Source: Gramella sp. MT6
GTDB lineage: Bacteria > Bacteroidota > Bacteroidia > Flavobacteriales > Flavobacteriaceae
Assembly: GCF_019357415.1 (NCBI RefSeq)
Contig: NZ_CP048410.1
Span: 1,550,001-1,614,000 of the forward strand
Direction: 5' to 3'
DNA length: 64,000 nt
Shown here piece after piece: positions 27,221 through 36,601 of this stretch. Below the pieces are notes generated by a model that was not told where the DNA came from, did not search any database, and saw only the letters and a list, made by a program, of their open reading frames with translations. The number at the start of each line of letters is the position of its first letter. Position 1 is the first letter of the stretch. The position numbers were made by a program, and so were the translations under genes.

Positions 27221-27228
27221 CAAAGATA
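27221..27228 (-). promoter_or_regulatory. -7 element of the mevalonate genes (TATCTTTG)
   Basis: A perfect TAnnTTTG match on the minus strand, 21 nt before the reductase ATG. No clear TTG is found 17-23 nt further upstream. Confidence 0.5.
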
Positions 27229-27383
27229 CAAAGCATATTTTTTAAAGGCTTATAAATTAGTCTGGATGAAGTACATAAAGCTGAACTTTTATTAGCAAAT
27301 TGTTAGCATTTAACAAACCAGCATGGTCATTTTTTGGTTAAATTTTAGTAAACTTGGCCTGCATTAAATATTCTTAAATTTTT

Positions 27384-29600
27384 ATGAAGTTCCCTACAAT
27401 ACTGGTTGCTTTTATTTTGGCAGCATCTTCTGTGCTAACGGCACAAAATAAAGAAGTAAGTCTTGAAGAAATATGGAGTGGTACATTCCGAGAGCAAAGA
27501 CTACAATCCCTACAATCCTTAAAAAATGGCGAAGAATATGTGATCCTCAACCAGGATCGAGAAACTGGAAATACCAGTATCGATGTTTACAGTTACAAAA
27601 CTGGCAAGAAGACCAGGACTATTGTGAACACTGCAGATCTCGCTGAGATCAAAGCTTTTGATAATTTTAAATTCAGCGAAAAAGAGGATAAGATCCTTTT
27701 ATCAACAGAGGTTGAGCCAATTTTCAGAAGGTCTTCAAAAGAGATCTTTTATGTTTATAACGTAAAGTCTAAAGATCTTAAAAAAGTAAGTGAGCAGAAA
27801 ATCCAAGAAGCTTCCTTTTCTCCAGATGCTTCAAAAGTAGCTTACGTATTTGAAAATAATATTTACATTCTTAATCTTAATAATGATAATCCCACCCAGG
27901 TTACCAAGGATGGTGAGATGAATAAGATCATCAACGGAGTTACGGACTGGGTTTATGAGGAGGAATTTTCTTTCGTAAAGGCTTTCGAATGGAATCCAAC
28001 CGGTGAAAAATTAGCTTATATCAAATTTGATGAATCCAGAGTTCCGGAATTTTCCATGGATATGTTTGGTAAGGATCTCTATCCAAGTCAGCATGTATTT
28101 AAATATCCAAAAGCAGGTGAAGCAAATTCTGAAGTAAGCCTGCATATGTATGATGTGGAATCTGAAGAATCCAGTGAGATCGATCTTGGTGATAAATATG
28201 ATGTCGCTTCATCATCTTCAGAAATTGAAATTGGAGCAAAGAATGATATCTACATTCCGAGAATTAAGTGGACGGCAGATCCAATGTTATTAAGCGTGCA
28301 GGTGTTGAATAGAGCTCAGAATGATCTTGATCTTATTTTCGTTGATGCTGAAGATAACGATACCGAAGTGGTTTTAAATGAAACCGATGAGGCTTACGTA
28401 GATATTACTGATAATCTAACATTTTTAAAAGATAATAGTTTTATCTGGACTAGTGAAAAGGATGGCTATAACCATATTTATCATTATGATGAAGACGGGG
28501 AGCTTTTGGATCAGGTAACCAGCGGTAACTGGGAAGTGACCAATTATTACGGTTATGATGCTGAAGATGATAAGATCTACTACCAAAGTACAGAGAACGG
28601 AAGTGTGAATCGTGATGTTTACTCTATTAAACCAAACGGGAAAAACAAGAAAAGACTTACCGATAAAACAGGTATGAATTCGGCTTCTTTCAGCGCTGAT
28701 TATACTTACTTTATCAATTCATTTACCAATGTGGCCACACCGCATGTTTATACTTTGCACAGAGCTAAAGATGGCGAACTGGTTCGTGAGATACTTAATA
28801 ACAGGGAGCTTTTAGATAAGGTTGCTGGTTATGAGTTTTCTCCAAAGGAGCTTTCAACTATAGAGATCAATGGAAACGATCTTAATATGTGGATGATCAA
28901 GCCTTCAGATTTTGATGAGAACAAAAAGTATCCATTATTGATGTTCCAGTATTCCGGTCCAGGTTCACAGTCGGTTTCAAATTCCTATTATAATACGAAC
29001 GATTACTGGTATCAGCTATTAGCCGATAAAGGTTATATAGTTGTTTGCGTAGATGGTAGAGGAACCGGATTTAAAGGAGCAGATTTCAAAAAAGTGACCT
29101 ATAAGGAGCTTGGTAAATATGAAGTAGAAGATCAGATTGCAGCAGCTCAGAAACTTGGTGATAGAAATTATATAGATGCCGATAGAATAGGGATCTGGGG
29201 ATGGAGTTATGGAGGTTATATGTCTTCCAACGCGATCCTTAAAGGGAACGACACTTTCTCTATGGCAATTGCCGTGGCTCCGGTGACCAGCTGGAGATTT
29301 TACGATACTGTTTATACCGAGAGATACATGGGAACTCCGCAAGAGAACCCTTCTGGATACGATGATAATTCCCCTTTAAGCCATGTAGAAAAACTTAAGG
29401 GTGATTATTTGATCATTCACGGTGGTGGAGATGATAATGTGCATTTACAAAATACCATGAGAATGGTGGAAGAGCTAATACAGGCCAACAAGCAATTCGA
29501 CTGGGCGATCTATCCAGATAAAAATCACGGTATTTATGGAGGTAATACCAGATTGCACCTTTATAACCTGATGACAGATTTTATACTTGAAAAACTATAA
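27384..29600 (+). CDS. Dipeptidyl peptidase IV-type S9 serine peptidase
   Basis: A secreted 738-residue S9B peptidase that removes X-Pro or X-Ala dipeptides from peptide N-termini. A signal peptide ends near SVLTAQ. The N-terminal beta-propeller includes the double-Glu helix (Glu192-194 in WVYEEEF) that binds the substrate amino group in DPP IV. The alpha/beta-hydrolase domain carries Ser608 (GWSYGG), Asp683 (GGGDDNVH) and His715 (DKNHGIYGG). It is followed by two POT-family peptide transporters at 19-nt and 11-nt spacings, so its dipeptide products are probably imported directly. Confidence 0.93.
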   Translation: MKFPTILVAFILAASSVLTAQNKEVSLEEIWSGTFREQRLQSLQSLKNGEEYVILNQDRETGNTSIDVYSYKTGKKTRTIVNTADLAEIKAFDNFKFSEKEDKILLSTEVEPIFRRSSKEIFYVYNVKSKDLKKVSEQKIQEASFSPDASKVAYVFENNIYILNLNNDNPTQVTKDGEMNKIINGVTDWVYEEEFSFVKAFEWNPTGEKLAYIKFDESRVPEFSMDMFGKDLYPSQHVFKYPKAGEANSEVSLHMYDVESEESSEIDLGDKYDVASSSSEIEIGAKNDIYIPRIKWTADPMLLSVQVLNRAQNDLDLIFVDAEDNDTEVVLNETDEAYVDITDNLTFLKDNSFIWTSEKDGYNHIYHYDEDGELLDQVTSGNWEVTNYYGYDAEDDKIYYQSTENGSVNRDVYSIKPNGKNKKRLTDKTGMNSASFSADYTYFINSFTNVATPHVYTLHRAKDGELVREILNNRELLDKVAGYEFSPKELSTIEINGNDLNMWMIKPSDFDENKKYPLLMFQYSGPGSQSVSNSYYNTNDYWYQLLADKGYIVVCVDGRGTGFKGADFKKVTYKELGKYEVEDQIAAAQKLGDRNYIDADRIGIWGWSYGGYMSSNAILKGNDTFSMAIAVAPVTSWRFYDTVYTERYMGTPQENPSGYDDNSPLSHVEKLKGDYLIIHGGGDDNVHLQNTMRMVEELIQANKQFDWAIYPDKNHGIYGGNTRLHLYNLMTDFILEKL

Positions 29601-29619
29601 TTTAATTAACCTAGAATAA

Positions 29620-31521
29620 ATGGGAACTAGAGACGTACGTGTAAAACAAAAAGAGCTTTTCGGGCACCCGGTAGGGCTTTATATTTTATTTTTTACTGAA
29701 ATGTGGGAGCGCTTTTCCTATTACGGGATGCGTGCAATTTTGGTATTATATCTTGTAAGTGCCACAACAGGAGGAAATGCCGGTTTAGGATGGACTGGTG
29801 GTGAAGCTATCGCGCTTTATGGTTGGTATACTATGCTGGTTTATGTGGCTTCTATTCCTGGAGGTATAATTGCAGATAAATTACTGGGTCAGAAGAAAAC
29901 GGTTCTGGTAGGTGGTATAGTTCTGGTTGCAGGTCACGGTATCCTGGCAGTAGAAGAGATGTGGGCGTTTTATTCTGGTCTTGCTTTGATCATTGCCGGT
30001 GTAGGAATGCTAAAACCTAATATCTCCACCATGGTTGGAGGACTTTATAAAGAAGGCGATATCCGTCGTGATAAAGGTTTTACCATATTCTATATAGGTA
30101 TTAATTTAGGTGCTTTCCTTTCCAGTTTGATCGTAGGTTATGTTGGAGAAGAAATTGGCTGGCACTGGGGCTTCGGTCTTGCAGGTATAGCCATGGCGCT
30201 TGGACTTTTAGTTTACCTGTGGGGACAAAAATATTTACGTAATGTTGGGAACCTGCTTTCTAAAGTTGAACGTAGCGAAGGTGCTTCCTTAGGAAATATG
30301 TTCAGTGAACTTCTAAAGTCTCCTTTACAGCTGGTCATCACGTCTATTTTAATGATAGGATCTGTTTACTATCTTATATTCGAGTCCTTACCTTATGGGC
30401 TTCTTTATATCTTTTTGACCTTGGTGACCGCATTAATGCTGATGGTTTATAAAGACCTTACTACACAGGTAATGAAAGATCGTTATGTAGTGATGATACT
30501 TTCTTTCCTTTTAGTAGTAGTATTCTGGGGAGCTTTTGAACAGGCCGGTGGTTTGATGAATATTTATGCTTTAGATAAAACGAACAGGTCTATTCCCTTT
30601 ACTCTTCCATTAATAGGGGATGAAGTACCAGCTACTTGGTTCCAATCTTTAAACGCACTTTTCATTATCATTTTTGGGGTTATCATTGCTAATTTCTGGG
30701 CTAAGAGAAAACTAAAAAATAAAGAAGCATCCTCTATCTTTAAGATGGCTACAGGGGTGATCATTATGGGTCTTGGTTTCGTTTTTATGGCCATGGCTGC
30801 TAAAAGTTATGTTCCTTACGATCACAAATCGGCTATGTACTGGCTGGTTTTGGCTTATTTATTACATACTATCGGGGAGTTATGTTCTTCTCCAGTGGCA
30901 CTATCTTTTATTACAAAGCTTGCTCCTGCAAAATACGCTTCCTTAATGATGGGTGTATATTTTGCAGCTACCGGTCTTGGAAATAAAGTGGCAGGAGAGA
31001 TTGGAGAATTTTCTCAGGGAGAACCATTGGTGGTTAACCTGAACGCTGATAGCAATCAGCTTACTCAAAACTTACAGATCAATGATTCTGTGGTTTCTAA
31101 TAATGAAGATTTCCGTTTCAGCGGAAATGTATACCAGGAAAATGGAGAGCTTCATGTGAAGACACTCAACAATGAAGAATCTGTTCTGGATTTCATCAAT
31201 TTTAAAGATGAAGAGAGAGCTAATGAAGTGGTTGAAACGCTTAAAGAGGAAGGTGTTACAGCATCAGATCCTTATCATGTGATGATAGATTTCAAACAGG
31301 CAGAAGATAATAGCGGTTTTAGCGGAGATTTTATCATCGAAGAAGTGCAAACAGATATGGAATACAAAACTTTCTGGGGTATCACTATCTTTACTTCGGC
31401 TTTTGGGCTCATAGTTATTTTGCTTCTGAAGCCATTGAAAAGACTTACTCATGGTGTTGAGGATAACGAGTCTGATCTGCCAGAGCAGGAAGAGTATGAA
31501 CTTGCTGATGTTGAAAATTAA
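29620..31521 (+). CDS. POT/PTR peptide transporter with large inserted domain
   Basis: A proton-coupled di/tripeptide importer of 633 residues. The family signature TEMWERFSYYGMR is at about residues 26-38 and GADFL-type helices follow. Between two C-terminal helices lies an acidic hydrophilic insert of about 120 residues (about 465-585), starting after AGEIGEFSQGE. It is absent from the neighbouring transporter and would face the periplasm if topology is standard. The C-terminal tail is acidic. It lies 19 nt after the peptidase gene. Confidence 0.9.
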   Translation: MGTRDVRVKQKELFGHPVGLYILFFTEMWERFSYYGMRAILVLYLVSATTGGNAGLGWTGGEAIALYGWYTMLVYVASIPGGIIADKLLGQKKTVLVGGIVLVAGHGILAVEEMWAFYSGLALIIAGVGMLKPNISTMVGGLYKEGDIRRDKGFTIFYIGINLGAFLSSLIVGYVGEEIGWHWGFGLAGIAMALGLLVYLWGQKYLRNVGNLLSKVERSEGASLGNMFSELLKSPLQLVITSILMIGSVYYLIFESLPYGLLYIFLTLVTALMLMVYKDLTTQVMKDRYVVMILSFLLVVVFWGAFEQAGGLMNIYALDKTNRSIPFTLPLIGDEVPATWFQSLNALFIIIFGVIIANFWAKRKLKNKEASSIFKMATGVIIMGLGFVFMAMAAKSYVPYDHKSAMYWLVLAYLLHTIGELCSSPVALSFITKLAPAKYASLMMGVYFAATGLGNKVAGEIGEFSQGEPLVVNLNADSNQLTQNLQINDSVVSNNEDFRFSGNVYQENGELHVKTLNNEESVLDFINFKDEERANEVVETLKEEGVTASDPYHVMIDFKQAEDNSGFSGDFIIEEVQTDMEYKTFWGITIFTSAFGLIVILLLKPLKRLTHGVEDNESDLPEQEEYELADVEN

Positions 31522-31532
31522 TTTTTTGAAAC

Positions 31533-33320
31533 ATGAGTGCGTTAGGATCAACACCGGTTCAGGAAGATTTTTTTAAAAGTAAAGTTTTTGGCCATCCGGC
31601 TGGGTTATTTGTTCTTTTCTTTACCGAAATGTGGGAAAGGTTCTCGTTCTACGGGATGAGGGTTCTTCTAGTTAATTTCCTTACCATGGCCATCGTTGGT
31701 GTAGATAACCCCGGTTGGGGCTGGTCTGCCGAGAATGCTGGTGCGCTATTTGGTACTTATGCTGGGCTTCTATATTTAACTCCAATTTTAGGTGGTTTAA
31801 TTGCAGATAAGCTTACGGGATACCGCTGGGCAGTAATTATTGGTGCTGCGATCATGACCCTTGGTCATGCTTCCATGGCCCTGGAAACAGAGCTGTCTTT
31901 ATATTTTGGATTAGGACTTCTCGTAATAGGAACGGGCTTTTTCAAACCAAATATTACCTCTATCATTTCTGAAATGTATGAGGGAAAACCAGATAAGAAA
32001 GATGGGGCTTACACTATCTTTTATATGGGGGTTAATGCAGGTGCATTCTTCGGAATGATGCTATGTGGTTATCTCGCTGAAAAGATAGGCTGGAGCTGGG
32101 GCTTTGGTCTGGCGGGGATCTTTATGCTTCTTGGAACTTTGCAGTTCTGGCTGGCAAAACCTCTGTTTGGTAAAATAGGAGGGGTGCCAGATAAGGAACT
32201 TGAGGCTAAACATCTGAAAGAAGAGCAAGAAACTGGAGTTTCTCATAAACCGAATCCCTTTACCCTTCTTGATAAGATACTAGTGGTAGCTTCTGCAGTT
32301 ATTGGTTTTGCTTATCTCATCAATGATCCTATGTCAAAGATCGCTGATATCAATCTATTACCGGTAGTAATGCCGTTTGACTTTGGTGGTGATCCACTTT
32401 CTGGTCCCATAGGGATGGCTGTATTAGGTCTTATCCTCTTTTTAATACTCGTTATTTCAAGGATCTCCCGATATACTAAGATCGTACGAGACCGCCTTAT
32501 AGCCGTGATCATATTTGCTGTTTTTACGGTGTTCTTTTTTATGGCATTTGAGCAGGGAGCTTCTTCTCTAATCATATTTGCCCGTGATAATGTAGATAGG
32601 ATATTAACTGGTAATTCGGCTAATATATTCAATGTTGTAAATGCTCTCTTAACTGTAGTTCCGCTTGCGATCATTACCTGGGTGCTTTATTTATTATGGA
32701 AACAGACGTTTGCAAGAATTCCGGGTTCTAATATTATTCTTGGTATTTGTTTCGCTGGAATATGGGGGCTGGTAATATGGATGCTGGTCAGAGAGTTTTC
32801 AGCAGATACCACCGAGATCACAGTTTCATGGTTTAGCATACTGAACTCCTTTTTTATAATTGTATTTGCTTCGTTCTTTTCTAAATGGTGGGAAAGTAAA
32901 TACAATCCATCTGCGGCTTTCAAGTATTGTTTTGGACTAATTCTTTTAGGACTTGGCTTTGGATTACTTGCCCTTGGATCAAGTGGCGTTGCAGAAGGAG
33001 CAAAAGTAAGTATGATCTGGTTGATCCTGGCTTATTTGCTACATACCCTGGGAGAGCTTTGTTTATCGCCGTTGGGTCTATCTTATGTAAGTAAGCTGGT
33101 GCCGGCAAGAATGATCGCTTTTATGTTTGGAATGTGGTACCTGGCGATTGCCATAGGTAATAAACTTGCCGGGTCTCTTGGAGGAATGATCGAAGAGGTT
33201 ACCAGACAATATGATCTATCAACTTTCTTCCTGATCTTTACTATAGTGCCTATCGCAGGAGGTGTATTGGTAGCTTTACTGAATCCAATTTTAAAGAAAT
33301 TGATGCACGGCATTAGATAG
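31533..33320 (+). CDS. POT/PTR peptide transporter, second copy
   Basis: A 595-residue inner-membrane peptide:proton symporter with the signature TEMWERFSFYGMR near the N-terminus, FFKPNITSIISEMY in a following loop and LLHTLGELCLSP towards the C-terminus. It aligns in layout with the preceding gene but lacks its long insert, and the sequences are clearly diverged, so this is not a recent duplication. An 11-nt gap joins it to the first transporter. It ends at a hairpin terminator. The pair may differ in peptide preference. Confidence 0.9.
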   Translation: MSALGSTPVQEDFFKSKVFGHPAGLFVLFFTEMWERFSFYGMRVLLVNFLTMAIVGVDNPGWGWSAENAGALFGTYAGLLYLTPILGGLIADKLTGYRWAVIIGAAIMTLGHASMALETELSLYFGLGLLVIGTGFFKPNITSIISEMYEGKPDKKDGAYTIFYMGVNAGAFFGMMLCGYLAEKIGWSWGFGLAGIFMLLGTLQFWLAKPLFGKIGGVPDKELEAKHLKEEQETGVSHKPNPFTLLDKILVVASAVIGFAYLINDPMSKIADINLLPVVMPFDFGGDPLSGPIGMAVLGLILFLILVISRISRYTKIVRDRLIAVIIFAVFTVFFFMAFEQGASSLIIFARDNVDRILTGNSANIFNVVNALLTVVPLAIITWVLYLLWKQTFARIPGSNIILGICFAGIWGLVIWMLVREFSADTTEITVSWFSILNSFFIIVFASFFSKWWESKYNPSAAFKYCFGLILLGLGFGLLALGSSGVAEGAKVSMIWLILAYLLHTLGELCLSPLGLSYVSKLVPARMIAFMFGMWYLAIAIGNKLAGSLGGMIEEVTRQYDLSTFFLIFTIVPIAGGVLVALLNPILKKLMHGIR

Positions 33321-33339
33321 TAATACAAATAAAAAATAG

Positions 33340-33368
33340 AAAGCGTTCCCAAAATCTAGGAACGCTTT
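33340..33368 (+). terminator. Terminator of the peptidase-transporter operon
   Basis: A 10-bp stem, AAAGCGTTCC with GGAACGCTTT, with a 9-nt loop, and further T residues after the stem (TTTTTGATTT). Confidence 0.85.
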
Positions 33369-33400
33369 TTGATTTAACCGGGATTAGTTAAATTTATATC

Positions 33401-33943
33401 ATGAAAAAATCGCTATTTCTTATATTATTTGTTTTTGCTGTTTCCGCTATTCAGGCTCAGGAAATCAAGTGGATGAGTATGAACGAGGCCTTGAAAGCCC
33501 AAGAGAAGGAACCAAAGAAAATATTTGTGGATGCCTATACAGATTGGTGTGGGCCATGCAAAATGCTGGACAAAAATACCTTTTCAAATAAAGATGTTGC
33601 GGCCTATATTAATAAGCATTATTATGCTGTTAAGTTCAATGCCGAAGGAAATGAGGTGATAAACTTTAAAGATAAGGTCTTTAAGAATCCTGGTTATGAT
33701 CCTGAAAAAAAGGGTAGGAATGCCATTCACCAATTCACCCAGGCTATGGGAGTCTCGGCATATCCAACCATGGTTTTCTTTGATGAGAATGCGGGTTTTC
33801 TTACCCCTGTAAAAGGTTATTTAACGCCCCAGAAATTAGAGATCTTCCTCAAGATCTTTGCAACAGACGATTATAAGAAGGTAAAAACCGACGAAGATTG
33901 GAAAAAATACCAGGAAGAATTTGAAAGTACCTTTTCAAGCTAA
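33401..33943 (+). CDS. Secreted thioredoxin-like protein
   Basis: A 180-residue protein with a signal peptide ending IQAQ and a thioredoxin fold. The active site is W49-C50-G-P-C53-K, and the cis-Pro loop is SAYPTMVFF. It should act as a periplasmic thiol-disulfide oxidoreductase, perhaps a reductant of the DsbC or ResA type; direction cannot be inferred. It starts 30 nt after the transporter terminator, so it has its own promoter. Its stop overlaps the comEC stop on the opposite strand, and its terminator lies inside comEC. Confidence 0.88.
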   Translation: MKKSLFLILFVFAVSAIQAQEIKWMSMNEALKAQEKEPKKIFVDAYTDWCGPCKMLDKNTFSNKDVAAYINKHYYAVKFNAEGNEVINFKDKVFKNPGYDPEKKGRNAIHQFTQAMGVSAYPTMVFFDENAGFLTPVKGYLTPQKLEIFLKIFATDDYKKVKTDEDWKKYQEEFESTFSS

Positions 33944-35988
33944 TCCAGTTTTTTCTTTTCTAAAATATAAGCTCCCTTTTCGCCTGTATAGTGAAAAGGG
34001 ATTTTTTTGTTTTCAGCTGTTTTTTGCCATCGGTTAATAAAACTATGATAGTTGCTACCATCGGCGATAATATGGTTTGGTGAGATCGAATCAAGAAGAC
34101 GCTCCAGGTTAATTTTTGGGGAATTTCTCAGGATTAGAAATTCAGGGTCAAACCCCCTTAAATTATAATTTCCGGAGGTGTCTATGACCAAAGTCAGCCG
34201 GTTAGAAAAGTTCATGATTTTTGAAATCTGATGATTTTCTAATTTTTGAATGTTTCTTTCCCTCAGGTAATCGTTCAAAAAAGTGGAGTCAACTTTCTCG
34301 CCTGAATAAACCCGAAAAATTCCCTCTTCTTTGATTCCTATTACAGAGTGTTTAGACCGGTGAAAAACTATCGCTTCCGTAGCTGGAATATCTGCCTTGG
34401 AGTAAAGAGTTATAACCTGAAATAGAATTATTGTAATAAGGAGAAAGCTGATCCGGAGATAATCAATCTTCCTGATCATGAATAGTCCTGCCAGAATAAT
34501 CAGATATAATAAGGTGGTTTGAAGCAGACTTAGCTGAATGTTCGACACTACGAATGATTCTATGGTCGCTACCTTTTCAATGAAGATATTTAGGCTTTGT
34601 AAAATGCTTCCAAATAACTCTTCTAAAATATTCGGGAGTAGCCGAAATGCTGCCAGGATTATAACAAAAATACCAATAGCCAGGATAATTCCTAAAAAGG
34701 GTAGTACTACAAGATTGCTGAACAGGAACAGGCCGGGAAATTGATGAAAATAATAAATGCTTAGAGGGATAACTCCAATCTGCGCGGCTAGACTCACTGA
34801 GATAATCTTCCAGAAATAATCAATGATCTTATTCCCTGGTAAAAATAACTGGTAGATCAACGGCTGGAAAATGATAATGCTGAAAACTGCTAAATAGCTT
34901 AATTGAAATCCAACCTGGAACAGATAATAGGGATCAAGGAGCAGTAAAAAGAATAATGAGAGAAATAAACTGTTCAGGCTACTCGTCTTTCTTTTTAGCT
35001 GAAGGCCTACTGCAAGGAACGAAAACATGAATACAGCTCTAACTACTGAAGCGCTTAGTCCAGTAAGAAAAGCGAAACTCCAAAGAAGAATTATTATTAA
35101 AACGGACTTGATAAACCTCCCATATTTTAAGTTTTCTATTGGTTTAAGCAAGAAATTCAGGAAGAGGAGGAGGATCCCGATATGCAGACCTGATATAGCC
35201 AGGATATGAATAGCTCCAGCCGCAGCATAATCTTTATAAAGTTCATTACTAATATCCCTACGTTGCCCTAGGATCAACGCTTGAAAAACGGCCAATTCAT
35301 TATTGCCAAAATCATACTCCTTCAAATTAAGAATTAGCTGCTCCCTTAAATTCCAGGCGTACTCTCTTAAGTTTGGATCATAACCGGTTATTAAAATTTC
35401 TGAAGGCCCCAGTGTTAGTTGGCGTTCCACCTTCAATTGTTTCATGTACCTGCTATAGCTAAACTGGAAAGGATTTAAAGGCTCTTTGATCATTTCGGGA
35501 GTCCATGTAAGCATGACCCGGGTTCCTGGTCTTAGCGTTAATTTCTGAAGGGAATCATGGTAAACGTTTAATAGTATTTTTCCTTGTGTCTCAAGTTTTG
35601 AATCTTTCAAAATTAGACTTTCGGCTTCAAGAATAAATTTTTCAGAAAAAGCTTTTGGTTTTAATTCCTCTGAGATCTTGCCTGAAATAATCCAACTATC
35701 GGTTGGCTCTATATTTTTATTTAAATAATTATTGGACTGATTGTTCGGAATACTAAAGAAAGTGGATAAAAATCCCAGGTAAAAGATCAGTAAGAAGGAA
35801 GCTATTCCGAGCAAGGCATCTGGGAAAAGACGTGTTCTGGAACGGTAAAAGGAGAAAAGGAAAAAGCATAAAATAACCGCGCCGGATATTGCAAGGATTT
35901 CAAAACTAATATTAATGTAGAATGCCAAAAATATACCTGCAATGAGGTAAATGCATAAGCGCAGGAAAATGAATTGAAAGTTTTTCAC
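33940..35988 (-). CDS. comEC: ComEC/Rec2-family DNA uptake channel
   Basis: A 682-residue inner-membrane protein of the competence family that would pass single-stranded DNA into the cytoplasm. N-terminal helices are followed by a DUF4131 OB-like region (about 90-190). The Competence domain starts at AGAIHILAISGLHIG and has many helices. The C-terminal region (about 540-682) sits where Bacillus-type proteins have a metallo-beta-lactamase domain, but no HxHxDH motif is visible, so that domain is degenerate here. It is the first gene on this strand before NlpC/P60 and lpxB only in position; a 34-nt gap separates it from the NlpC/P60 gene upstream. Confidence 0.88.
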   Translation of the reverse strand: MKNFQFIFLRLCIYLIAGIFLAFYINISFEILAISGAVILCFFLFSFYRSRTRLFPDALLGIASFLLIFYLGFLSTFFSIPNNQSNNYLNKNIEPTDSWIISGKISEELKPKAFSEKFILEAESLILKDSKLETQGKILLNVYHDSLQKLTLRPGTRVMLTWTPEMIKEPLNPFQFSYSRYMKQLKVERQLTLGPSEILITGYDPNLREYAWNLREQLILNLKEYDFGNNELAVFQALILGQRRDISNELYKDYAAAGAIHILAISGLHIGILLLFLNFLLKPIENLKYGRFIKSVLIIILLWSFAFLTGLSASVVRAVFMFSFLAVGLQLKRKTSSLNSLFLSLFFLLLLDPYYLFQVGFQLSYLAVFSIIIFQPLIYQLFLPGNKIIDYFWKIISVSLAAQIGVIPLSIYYFHQFPGLFLFSNLVVLPFLGIILAIGIFVIILAAFRLLPNILEELFGSILQSLNIFIEKVATIESFVVSNIQLSLLQTTLLYLIILAGLFMIRKIDYLRISFLLITIILFQVITLYSKADIPATEAIVFHRSKHSVIGIKEEGIFRVYSGEKVDSTFLNDYLRERNIQKLENHQISKIMNFSNRLTLVIDTSGNYNLRGFDPEFLILRNSPKINLERLLDSISPNHIIADGSNYHSFINRWQKTAENKKIPFHYTGEKGAYILEKKKLD
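33973..34008 (+). terminator. Plus-strand terminator embedded in the comEC coding region
   Basis: TCCCTTTTC (33973-33981) pairs with GAAAAGGGA (33993-34001), followed by seven T residues (34002-34008). It is oriented to stop the thioredoxin transcript 30 nt past its stop codon. The bases also encode C-terminal residues of ComEC on the other strand. Confidence 0.7.
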
Positions 35989-36022
35989 TCGAAGTGATTT
36001 ACTTTCTGAAGGTAGATAAAAA

Positions 36023-36574
36023 TCAGATGACTCTGCGTGCCATCACAAAATTATTATACCAGTAAGATTCTGAAAGTGAAGAGATAATGACTCCCCGGGA
36101 TGTTGAAGAATGGATAAAATAGATCCCGTCTTTATTCACTTCCACTACCAGGCCTACATGATTAATGACTTTCCTGTTCTTATTGGTCTCAAAAAAAAGG
36201 AGATCACCCACATTCACCTCCTTTAGATATAATCTTTCACCTTGTAAAGACATATCCCTGGAGGTTCTTGGAAGTGAAATGCCTTCTTCCAGAAAGGAAA
36301 CATAAATAAGGCCTGAACAATCCATACCTTTTTTATCGGTTCCGCCGTATTTATAGCGGGTACCTTCAAATTTTTTAGCGGTGCGAACAACCTTGGAAGC
36401 TCTTTTATCTTCAGGCTCAGCCTTTTCAGTACGCTCATAAACAGGGGCGTTTCCTTCAGTTTTGTTGTATTCCTCTTTGGTTGTAATTACCCTTTTTCTG
36501 GAAGATCCACAGGAAGTGAGAAAAGCTGCCATTAACAGAATGATCGAAAATTTAAAAAGACTCTTTGTTTTCAT
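36023..36574 (-). CDS. NlpC/P60 (C40) cell-wall peptidase lipoprotein
   Basis: A 183-residue lipoprotein (LTSC, lipid Cys22) with a charged linker up to about residue 60 and one C40 domain. The catalytic Cys86 is in KKGMDCSGL, His139 in VINHVGLVV and His155 in FIHSS. It should cleave gamma-D-Glu-diaminopimelate or similar bonds in peptidoglycan stem peptides, probably from the outer membrane inner face. It lies in a minus-strand run with lpxB, a small membrane protein and surE upstream. Confidence 0.9.
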   Translation of the reverse strand: MKTKSLFKFSIILLMAAFLTSCGSSRKRVITTKEEYNKTEGNAPVYERTEKAEPEDKRASKVVRTAKKFEGTRYKYGGTDKKGMDCSGLIYVSFLEEGISLPRTSRDMSLQGERLYLKEVNVGDLLFFETNKNRKVINHVGLVVEVNKDGIYFIHSSTSRGVIISSLSESYWYNNFVMARRVI

Positions 36575-36601
36575 CTGATTAGGTCAATTAATTGATTTCT
36601 C

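Noticed and set aside
27205..27225. AGGAGG near the HMG-CoA reductase start as a ribosome site
   Set aside because: It lies on the plus strand while the gene is on the minus strand, so it cannot serve that gene.
32312..32674. 120-residue minus-strand frame inside the second peptide transporter
   Set aside because: Antisense to a conserved membrane protein with no independent support.
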